The position numbers and the translations under genes are program-made. Shown here one piece after another: positions 46,059-58,000 of a DNA stretch of 64,000 nucleotides. Position 1 is the stretch's first letter; each line of letters begins with the position of its first letter. Below the pieces are notes generated by a model. The model saw only the letters and a list, made by a program, of their open reading frames with translations, was not told where the DNA came from and did no database searches. This DNA is from Liolophura sinensis (lineage: Eukaryota; Mollusca; Polyplacophora; Chitonida; Chitonidae). The stretch covers positions 29,733,764 through 29,797,763 of the forward strand of contig NC_088306.1 in assembly GCF_032854445.1 (NCBI RefSeq), in the 5' to 3' direction.

Positions 46059-49000
46059 CTGCAAAACAACAAACAAGGCCATCATGAACATTAAAAGGTT
46101 ATTACAGGGAGAGGAAACTCGCTACTTTTGTCAGTAGAGTACAATTTACTCACTAGCTCAAAAATAGCTTCCTAGTCTTGTCAGCAGAGTATTCCTCACC
46201 AGCTCAATACATTTGTCAGCAAAATACACTTCACTGGCTCAAAAACAGCTTGCTACTTTTGTCAGTAGAATACACCTCACTAGCTCAAAAAACACCTTGC
46301 TACTTTTGTCAGTAGAATATCCCTCACTAGCTCAAAAAACCTTGCTACTTTTATCATTAAAATATACCTCACTGGCTCAAAAACAGCTTGCTACCTTTAT
46401 CAGTAAACTATACCTCATTAGCTCAAAAACAGCTTGCTACTTTTATCAGCAGAATATAGCTCTCTTGCTCAAAAAACAGATTGCTCCTCTGGTCAACAGA
46501 ATACACCTAACTAGCTCAAAAACAGCTTGCTACTTTTATCAGTAAAATATACCTCAATGGCTCAAAAACAGCTTGCTACTTTTATCAGTAGAATATAGCT
46601 CTCTGGCTCAAAAACAGCTTGCTCCTCTGTTCAACAGAATACACCTAACTAGCTCAAAAACAGCTTGCCACTTTGTTCTTACTGCCAATTGAACACTGAG
46701 GTTATGAGTTCAAATCCAGCCCGTGTTACTGTGGCTGAGACACAGAGTGAGAAATCTGTCACATAATTCCACCAATAGCTAAATGCCTGTGAGCAAGACC
46801 CACATCTTATGTGTCTTGTAATAAATCTATTAAATACAATAGTTTGGCCTTCTTGGCTACAGTGTTGGTGGAATTTGATTGGCTACAGATTCCTTCCTTC
46901 TACCAGATGTGGAGAAAGCAATCAGCTAATCAAGTTTTCATACATGCCACCACTTCATGGTACTGAATGTGTATATAATGTGTGAATAAATATTCATTTA
47001 CTAGTATTTGAGGGTCTGGCTGCTAATGTAACCTTCTGACATGCACCTACAGGGGTCTATTAATAGAACCTTCTGACATACACCTTCAGGGGTCTGGCTG
47101 CTAATGTAACCTTCTGACATACACCTACACGGGTCCGGCTGCTAATGTGACCTTCTCTCATACACCTACGCGGGTCCGGCTGCTAATGTAAACTTCTGAC
47201 ATACACCTACAGGGGTCTGCTACAGTAACTTTCTGACATACACCTACAGGGATCTGTTAATGTAACCTTCTGACATGGACCTACAGGGGTCTGGCTGCTA
47301 ATGTAACCTTCTGACATACACCTTCAGGGGTCTGCTACTATAACCTTCTGACATACACCTACAGGATTCTGCTAATTCAACCTTCTGACATACACCCACA
47401 GGGGTCTGCTACTATAACCTTCTGACATACACCTACAGGGGTCTGCTAATTTAACCTTCTGACATGCCCCTACAGGGATCTGCTACTATAACCTTCTGAC
47501 ATACACCTACAGGGGTCTGCTAATGTAACTTTCTCACAGACACCTACATCATACATGTACAAGGAAAATATCCAGACATTCCAAACAGTGGGAGGCTAGG
47601 ATAAAAAAAAAAAAAGAAACATCTCACATCCTCTTGAAAAATCCCACTAAATTTCTCTTACATTCTGTGCATAATGGCATATTATTAGATACTCTATTTA
47701 CACTGAAGTCCTCACATAAGCTACAAGTACAGCCAAACCATTCATTTAATGGAGCTTTGTATTCTCTAGCTGCGTTCACAGCCTTCACTTCTGGGGGTAA
47801 ATCGTTCTAGATCTTTGCACCTTGTTAGCTAAGAAGAGTTATGCCCGTATGCTCTCGTTCTGTGTCAGGGTAACCTAACAATATGGTTATCCCAGAGGTT
47901 GTAGTGTGTCTCCTTTATCTAAAGCATGTCAGGGGGGTAATCAGGGTGTATATTCTTAACAAGCGTAAACACCTCTAAAGCAATACACCTTGCTCAATAC
48001 CCCTTGCTCTATACAGCTTGATAGTTATGGTTCCTGGCTTAGAAAGTGCTATGCCATAATTCATAATCTGAGAAAACAAAGGCGATTGCTCTTTGATTGA
48101 GTTTTTCAAGTTAGTCACAACAGCCTTCAGAGAAGAACGTCCAAATAGATGTATAGTAGCTAAAATTTGACAAGAGGAAACATCTGTAAATAAAGCAGCT
48201 TGACCTTGTCATTGTGTTCTACTCTTTATGTTCAGAACAAAATCTTGCCAGTTCTTGATTCCAAACAGGATACCTTGAAATTTACTGGGATTGGCACACA
48301 AACAATTATCTTCAAACCAACGAATGGCGATCACAGCTTTATCTCTAAGAGATTTAATAATCATGTCAGCTGATTTGGCATTAGCACTTATTGTGTTGTC
48401 ATCAGCATAATTATAAAAACTGCAGCCAATGATGTTAAGTCATTCATAAAAATATTAAAGAATATTGAGCCTTGCGGAACTCATAGCATAGTGCCAGTGG
48501 TTCTAAATATCACATATCTTTACTCTTTGTTTCCTTTTTCTCAGGTAGTTACTTAGTAATTTACAGAAGCTGACAGAAAGACAATATGTACTACATATAC
48601 GTATACGTACTACAAAAAGCCTTTGACAAGTCAATAAGTACAGCACCGCCCACATCACCATTGTTCAGAGCATGCTTCCAGTCTTCAACACAGCGAATTA
48701 ACATTGTGTAACAACTACAGCCAGTACAATAGGCCGACAGGAAGTCAGAAAAGATACACGTAAAATTGCCCTCAAGTTGTTCCGCAAGACATTTCTCCAA
48801 AAACCTTTGATACAGAGGCAAGAACGCTTATTGGTTCACAATTTAATTTGTTTGTTTTTGCATTTCTTGTTGTGTACAGGCGTGACATTCGCTGCCTTTA
48901 ATTCAAATAAATCTTACCTTCTGCATCTTGTTATCTAGCTTTTTCTGACCTTTGCTGTAATCTTCTGTCGGATTTAAGTCTGCAGGCTCAAGTTTTACTT

Positions 49001-52000
49001 TCTAGAAGAGGAAATCAGAAGGAAACATAGAATCCACAGGATGTGATTTCACGGTACAACTTTCTGATTCGCACAAACACAATAATGGTAAGTCACTTAA
49101 GTCTGGTATGAAAGAACTAACCTTCAGAAGCTCACACAGGCTGTAAAATGGTACTTTTGATGCCAACATTTAAATATGTCTTTAAATCAAATCAATCCAA
49201 CTCTTAAGTGAATCTATAAGGTGGATAAATCCATTTAGAGTCAAGCAACATTTGGCACATGAAAAATGGTGAAGATTAGGTGAAATACACTCTATATGAA
49301 TACTTATGGCTTAACAACACAGCAGGAAACTTTTAGCCATATCGTGATGACAAATTTATATGTTGACTGGAACCGAAATTTTCAGTTTGTTTATGAAGTA
49401 AAAACGTTGAGTAGGGTGCTGTCCACGCTATTGTCAAATAACTGTTTCTTTTTTTCTTCTTCCTTTATTCACAATATGTTACCTAGGTGATAGTGGTTAG
49501 GTTTATTTGTGTGTGTGTGTTTGTGAGTTGGTGGGTGAGGAAGGGGGGGGGGTGGAAATCTGAGGGAAAACCCTACCACCTTATCCGTCACTGTACCTAA
49601 CAAATCCCACGGGGTGGAGATCTGAGGAGAACCCTTCCACCTTATCAGTCACTGTACCTGACAAATCCCCCGGGGTGGAGATCTGAGGGGAACCCTCCCA
49701 CCTTATCAGTCACTGTACCAGACAAATCCCCCGGGGTGGAGATCTGAGGGGAACCCTCCCACCTTATCAGTCACTGTACCTGACAAATCCCCCGGGGATG
49801 GAGGGCTGAGCCAGGAGACTAGGCATGGATGTTAACACATGAACTCTTTGATCATAAGCTTGGTCAGCACTACCAGAACCAAGGACAGGCCATATCCAGT
49901 TTTCTCATTCCACTTTGAGTGATGTGATTGAAGTCAAGAAAAAAAAACATCAGGTTTTTGTTTGGTGTGTTGAAGATACCATACACAATTACAAAATGCC
50001 ATTAATGGATACTCTATTGCTAAAAATCAGTATGACAACAACTACAACGCACAACACTGAGGTTGTAAATCCTCTCTGAATGGGTCTTTCTACATCACAA
50101 ACATTAAAACATAATTAATGTTTATGAAAACAACTTTTGGAACTATGGGTTGGGTATCGGCCCCGATTCTGTGTCCATATTGACATGGAATTGATGTGAA
50201 TAACGAAACAAAAAACTGGAATTCTGCAAATTCGTGGAGAAATCACATGCCTGCATTTTGTCATTCATTGCTAACTGGGCTGAAGGGAGATGAATCCTGA
50301 TACGGACCCAAAATACATCCTCTGCTTCTGTCATGCCAATTCAAATTATCGTGTCACAGGCAAAACGAGTATGTTTACAGTGTTAGAGGAGGGTATAAAA
50401 AATAAAACTGAAAAATCTCCTCGTTTAACTCATGAAAAACATAGAGATAAGAAAAATTAAAAACTGGACTTTGACTTTTTTTTGTTGGATATTTTCTGGT
50501 TGGTTCATCCATAAAACACGACCTGTTAAAGAGGTGTCAGCTCACCTTGCTTGGAGGTTCCTCAACTGGGCTTGGGTCTGGTTTAACAGGTATGCTGAAA
50601 CAATACAGAGAAAGATTAGGAATGCGCTAATATGGAAGTAATGCAGTGGCCAGAAATTATGGACCATGCGTAGTAATTACAAAACCTTCAAAACTTACCT
50701 CCTGGACTTGTTCGTTGCCATTTTGGATGGAGTTAATACTGATGTGAAATTGGGTTCAATGATTTATTAAGTAAGAACAGTAGCTAAAATCCACAACCTC
50801 ACTGAAGCCAGAACAGTAGCTAAAATCCACAACCTCACTGAAGTCAGAAAAGTAGCTAAAATCCACAACCTCACTGAAGTCAGAACAGTAGCTAAAATCC
50901 ACAACCTCACTGAAGTCAGAACAGCAGCTAAAAGCCACAACCTCACTGAAGTCAGAACAGCAGCTAAAAGCCACAACCTCACTGAAGTCAGATCTAGTAG
51001 CTAAAATCCACAACCTCACTGAAGTCAGATCTAGCAGCTAAAATCCACAACCTCACTGAAGTCAGAACAGTAGCTAAAATCCACAACCTCACTGAAGTCA
51101 GATCTAGTAGCTAAAATCCACAACCTCACTGAAGTCAGATCTAGTAGCTAAAATCCACAACCTCAAGAAAGTCACATCTAGTAGCCAAAAGCCACAACCT
51201 CACTGAAGTCAGAACAGTAGCTAAAATCCACAACCTCACTGAAGTCAGATCTAGTAGCTAAAATCCACAACCTCACTGAAGTCAGATCTAGTAGCTAAAA
51301 TCCACAAAGTCACTGAAGTCAGATCTAGTAGCTAAAATCCACAACCTCAATGAAGCCAGATCTAGCAGCTAAAATCCACAACCTCACTGAAGTCAGATCT
51401 AGTAGCTAAAAGCCACAACCTCAAGGAAGTCAGATCTAGTGGCTAAAATCCACAACCTCAATGAAGTCAGATCTAGTAGCTAAAATCCACAACCTCATTG
51501 AAGTCAGATCTAGTAGCTAAAATCCACAACCTCAATGAAGTCAGGACAGTAGCAAAAATTCACAACCTCACTGAAGTCAGAGCAGTAGCTTAAATCCACA
51601 ACCTCACTGAAGTCAGAGCAGTAGCTTAAATCCACAACCTCACTGAAGTCAGAGCAGTAGCTAAAATCCACAACCTCACTGAAGTCAGATCTAGTAGCTA
51701 AAATCCACAACATCAATGAAGCCAGATCTAGCAGCTAAAATCCTCAACCTCAATGAAGTCAGATCTAGTAGCTAAAAGCCACAACCTCACTGAAGTCAGA
51801 TCAGTAGATGAAATCCACAACCTCACTGAAGTCAGAACAGTAGCTAAAATCCACAACCTCATTGAAGTTAGATCTAGTAGCTAAAAGCCACAACCTCAAG
51901 GAAGTCAGATCTAGTAGCTAAAATCCACAACCTCACTGAAGTCAGATCTAGTAGCTAAAAGCCACAATCTCAAGGAAGTCAGATCTAGTAGCTAAAATCC

Positions 52001-55000
52001 ACAACCTCAATGAAGTCAGAACTAGTAGCTAAAATCCACAACCTCATTGAAGTCAGATCTAGTAGCTAAAATCCACAACCTCAATGAAGTTAGGACAGTA
52101 GCAAAAATCCACAACCTCACTGAAGTCAGAGCAGTAGCTTAAATCCACAACCTCAATGAAGTCAGATCTGGTAGCTAAAATCCACAACCCCAGTGAAGTC
52201 AGATCTAGTAGCTAAAATCCACAAAGTCACTGAAGTCAGATCTAGTAGCTAAAATCCACAACCTCAAGGAAGTCAGATCTAGTAGCTAAAAGCCACAACC
52301 TCACTGAAGTCAGATCCAGTAGCTGCTCCTATACTGACTTGTAGCTCACTAGATCTGAAGTAGCCCTATACTCATCCTGTCCAGTGATCTTCCGATCCAA
52401 GTCTTGGTTCCCAATTTTGGAATATGAAGTCAGACATTAACCTCATTTGACTTTAACATGCATCTGTGTTTTAAAACAATGATTTTTACTGGTACTAAGA
52501 TTTGACCTCTCCTTACAAAGTGTTCAATGCTTCCGAAAATGACAAAGTTTCGCATGTGAGTTACTGTTGTTTACTTTCGCACGATCTGAGTTTGCGGCAT
52601 GAAGACAGAAAAGAGTGACTAGCCTCCGGTCTGTTTCATTACCCTGCATGGCACTTAACAGCTCTGTAAGCTAATCCTCACCACATAGGGTCAAGTCACT
52701 GACAGCGAGGTGTGTAGGTCTCCTGACTAGAAGGCCTACATGTACATCTCTAAATATACCCATGAATGAAGTGGAAGAAAGTATCAAGACAGGCAATGTC
52801 TATTACAAACCTTAAAATTCTAAACACTATCTGAAAGCATGACCATGCCAAACGAGGAATGTACATGCTTAATTTACACTGCAGACGAATTGATTTTTGG
52901 GGTTAGGCCTACGTGAAAGTCACCTCACACAGTTATCTGGTGAACGGTTGTCTGCTGAGAGGTCTCATTATGCAACGAATATGTGTACAAATGTATTTTA
53001 GCTAAAGAGTAATTTTACAGAGAAATATCTGTCATCAGCTTGTCATGTCCACGTAATTCCAATTTAGTATGTCAGTCTACATGCAAATTTTGTTTTATTA
53101 CAGTCGGAACTGTCGTCCTATTGCAAAAAGAGTTCCTTTTCCTGTGTTTTTATATCTGGAACCTCCATTAAACACAGAAAACATACTCCATGCATGGTTT
53201 CTGAAAACTACCACTATTTACTTTTAGCCCTTTTCAGTAGTACTGCATGTGAGTTCAGCACAATGGGAGACAGGATTTGTTTGAGTCAACACAACAGGAG
53301 TTCGCACAACACCGTCACTGAATTTTCTAAAAGTTTATGATTTCCTGTATACACTTTTGCTTACATGTGATTTACGAGTTGCCAGTGACAGATAAGATAA
53401 TTGTTTTGCATTTCGTCAGCAAAAATCATGTGATCGATGGGTAGACACGTGGAGTCCTGCGATTGTCAGTGGCTTGTATCTACATGTAGATAAACAAATC
53501 TGTATGACTAAAATTTCTTCTGAGGGGACTTGATTATATATTAAGTAAATTAAGTATTCACGTTTACGAAATATGAATGGGTGGAAGTTGACAGTCTTTC
53601 AAATCACACGCCAGAATGAACAAGAAATGTTTGGCTGTAGCGGTGCAAACACACATGTGTAGGTGTCGCTTTGATCGCACTTTGACATCTTCACCTTGTC
53701 TGAAGTATGCGAGTACGGATGCACAGTGTGCTAAATTCTGTTACAGCTTTGTATAAGAAGAGCCCTGCAGTTTAAAAATGGATATTTGACATGACACTCC
53801 ACATTGGTGGAGGTGCTGGTCAGTCACGTTTAAACTCCACAAAGTTTTCTATCAAATTTCCAGTTTATCACAAGATAACAATAATGAATCAATCAACCTG
53901 TTGTGAAGTGCATGTACTAAAATTACTATGGTTAAAACTGAGGAAGACATGAACTGTTGGTGGCAGGAGCATAGACTAACTGCTCAGTGAAGCGTGAACT
54001 GTTGGTGGCAGGAGCATAGACTAACTACTTAGTGAAACGTGAACTGTTGGTGGCAGGAGCATAGACTAACTGCTGAGTGAAGCATTAACTGTTGGTGGCA
54101 GGAGCATAGGCTAACTGCTCAGTGAAGCGTGAACTGTTGGTGGCACGAGCATAGACTAACTGCTCAGTGAAGCGTGAACTGTTGGTGGCAGGAGCATAGA
54201 CTGCTCAGTGAAGCATGAACTGCTGGTGGCAGGGGCATAGACTAACTGTTCAGTGAAGAATAAACTGCTGGTGGCAGGAGCATAGACTGCTCAGTGAAGC
54301 ATGAACTGTTGGTGGCAGGAGCATAGACTAACTGTTCAGTGAAGCATAAACTGCTGGTGGCAGGGGCATAGACTAACTGTTCAGTGAAGCATAACCTGCT
54401 GGTGGCAGGGGCATAGACTAACTGTTCGGTGAAGCATAAACTGCTGGTGGCAGGGGCATAGACTAACTGTTCAGTGAAGCATGAACTGTTGGTGGCAGGG
54501 GCATAGACTAACTGCTCAGTGAAGCATGGACTTATTTATCACCTTCTCCAAGTGTCAGTATAATCTCCTGGCCACCTGTGATGTTCTCCCATGGCGCCGA
54601 GTCAGTTAGAACCACAATCAACGCAATGAATAATGGGCACACTTTCCGAGTCTAAGGGCGAAACATTAGGTCATTTACCATAAGTGTCCAACAAGGCAGT
54701 ACCAAAATCCCTTATTTTGCGCTGTTGGGGTATGACTTGGGATTGAACCTTGGATCTACTGCTCCGAAGACTGACTCTCTATCCACTACACTACCACAGC
54801 CTGTAAAAAGATAGCAACTACTTACTCCAGGTAATCAACCAACAAAGAGCTCAGCTCCAAAGGGAGGTAATCGGATACAAGTCCACATGCATACCGTCTG
54901 TAGTCATCTACAAAGGAAAGTTGACTGCAGATTTAATATTCCATTTGTAGATGTACATACAATATGAACCTAACACGGCAGATGATAAACGCAACATCAC

Positions 55001-58000
55001 ATCAACATGCTAATATATCACATACTTACAACATCAAATTAATTGAAGTAAAATATCCCGAAAATTTTCTTCTCACCTTACTTTTGGCTGGTTATTGAAA
55101 ACCCCTTCATGCATGTAACGTGTCAGGATATTAGAATATGACTCCTACACAAGCCTGACATACACGAATTCCTAAGACACAATGCATATCATTATTATTC
55201 CATCACGCTATAGAAGCCAAACCGATATATGCTGAACTGGCCTAATCAGATTTATCTGTGTCACAAGCACTGGCAGCCATATTGGAGTATGTTGTACAAC
55301 TAGATATCATCTTGTCCAGAAACACTGATCAGAATCGGCTGTATCGGCCGAAAATATTAAATTCTAGAAAAGACGTAGAAAGTATGTTAAATATGAAGTG
55401 TGTCACAAGCTCTATTCCGTATTTTGCTAATACAGGTTACTTCTCTTTTCAAAGAAATGCCTCCCTTGACGGTATGTATCTGTCCTTTATTTCAGTGTTA
55501 CAGCATATGGGACAATGGACAATATTTCTGTTTACTCTGTCAGTTTCACAATGCCCAGAATTAAACTTCAATGATTCTAAAGAAGTTAACCTTACAAGGA
55601 ATTTTACAAGATTAGTTACAGTTAATCAATGCGGTTGTTTAAATTCCATCACATTAGCACTTCCAAATGTTAACAGCAGTGGATAGTCAAGCCCATGCCT
55701 AAATTCAAGGGGGATAATCCTTGAAAAGGGAACTAATCTATGTATTATGAACATAAGTAAGATCTCACCTTCCGTCACCGATTGCTCCTTCAAACTACGG
55801 ACATAGGTTGCTGACTGACCCACACTCCCAATAAGAACATTTCTCTGCTGTAATCTGTCTACGACTTTTTCTACCTGATCATAAAAAATGTGACAATACA
55901 CTATGTTAAGGTGTAGGCAATGATTACAAAACACTGAAAAAAAAAAAACTGCTATGAACTGCAGCTTGTCTCTGATATGAACTGCAGCTTGTCTCTGATA
56001 TGAACTGCAGCTTGTCTCTGATATGAACTGTAGCTTGTCTGATATGAACTGCAGCTTGTCTCTGATATGAACTGCAGTTTGTCTCTGATATGAACTGCAG
56101 CTTGTCTCTGATATGAACTGCAGCTTGCTCTGATATGAACTGTTGCTTGTCTCTCATGCGAACTTTTGCTTGTCTCTCGTGAACTTTTGCTTGTCATTAT
56201 ATGAACTGTTGCTTGTCATTATATGAACTGCAGCTTGTCTCTGATATGAGCTGCAGCTTGTCTCTGATATGAACTGCAGCTTGTCTCTGATATGAACTGT
56301 AGCTTGTCTCTGATATGAACTGCAGCTTGTTTCTGATATGAACTGTAGCTTGTCTCTGATATGAACTGGAGCTTGTCTCTGATATGAACTGTTGCTTGTC
56401 TTTGAGATGAACTGCAGCTTGTCTCTGATATGACCTGCAGCTTGTCTTTGAGATGAACTGCAGCTTGCTCTGATATGAACTGTTGCTTGTCTCTCATGTG
56501 AACTTTTGCTTGTCTCTCATGTGAACTTTTGCTTGTCTCTCGTGAACTTTTGCTTGTCTCTGATATGAACTGTTGCTTGTCTCTGATATGAACTGTTGCT
56601 TGTCTCCGATATGAACTTTTGCTAGTCTCTCATGTGAACTTTTGCTTGTCTCCGATATGAACTGTTGCTTGTCATTATATGAACTGTTGCTCGTCTCTGA
56701 TATGAACTGTTGCTTGTCTCTGATATGAACTGTTGCCAGTCTCTGATATGAACTGCAGCTTGTGTCTGATATGAACTGTTGCTTGTCTCTGATATGAACT
56801 GCAGCTTGTGTCTGATATGAACTGTTGCTTGTCATTATATGAACTGTTACTCATCTCTGATATGAACTGCAGCTTGTCTCTGATATGAACTGTTGCTTGT
56901 CATTATATGAACTGTTGCTTGTCACTGATGTGAACTGCAGCTTGTCTCTGAAATGAACTGCAGCTTGTCTCTGATATGAACTTGTAATGGGCACATTGTT
57001 CAGGATGTCACTTACCTTCAACTTTAACCATGAAAGAGTCTTTTCCTTATTGTATCGGAACACTTTCAGATCATCATCTCCTATAAAAAATACTGGATGT
57101 TCTTTCATTGAAACCTAAACAATGTGAGTGTTAAATATATATCAACAGTACACCAGAGACTGAACCATCGACAAAGAAACTGGACAAAGAAACCACATAC
57201 GCAATTTCAATACTGTATATGGGAACATCCAATTTATTTGAAGAACCTTGAGGAATCTACAGCACCTGATCAAGTACCTAACAGATTCCCTGACTTAAAG
57301 CCACAGCAACAGTGAGCAACAACATTACATCTGTAATACAAATGAGGCAGTGAAAAGTATTCTGTTCCATTGGGGTATCTGATTCATTACGTCGTATCAA
57401 CCAGGCATAGAAATTATTCTGTTCTATAGGGGTGTCTGATGTGTTATATGTCATATCAACCAGGCATGGAAATTATTCTGTTCTATAGGGTGTCTGATCT
57501 GTTTTATGTCATATCAACCAGGCATGGAAATTATTCTGTTCTATAGGGTGTCTGATCTGTTTTATGTCATATCAACCAGGCATGGAAATTATTCTGTTCT
57601 ATAGGGTGTCTGATCTGTTTTATGTCATATCACCCAGGCATGGAAATTATTCTGTTCTATAGGGTGTCTGATCTGTTTTATGTCATATCAACCAGGCATG
57701 GAAATTATTCTGTTCTATAGGGTGTCTGATGTGTTATATGTCATATCAACCAGGCATGGAAATTATTCTGTTCTATAGGGTGTCTGATCTGTTTTATGTC
57801 ATATCAACCAGGCATGGAAATTATTCTGTTCTATAGGGGTGTCTGATGTGTTATATGTCATATCAACCAGGCATGGAAATTATTCTGTTCTATAGGGTGT
57901 CTGATCTGTTTTATGTCATATCAACCAGGCATGGAAATTATTCTGTTCTATAGGGTGTCTTATCTGTTTTATGTCATATCAACCAGGCATGGAAATTATT

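Noticed and set aside
54541-54600. Alternative RNASEH2B exon using the CACAG/GTGGCC acceptor and GTGATA donor
   Set aside because: Its outgoing phase does not match the exon at 50738, unlike the candidate at 52722-52682.
55258-55686. 142-codon plus-strand frame inside a RNASEH2B intron
   Set aside because: No recognisable domain, AT-rich codon use like the surrounding intron, and antisense to a well-supported gene.
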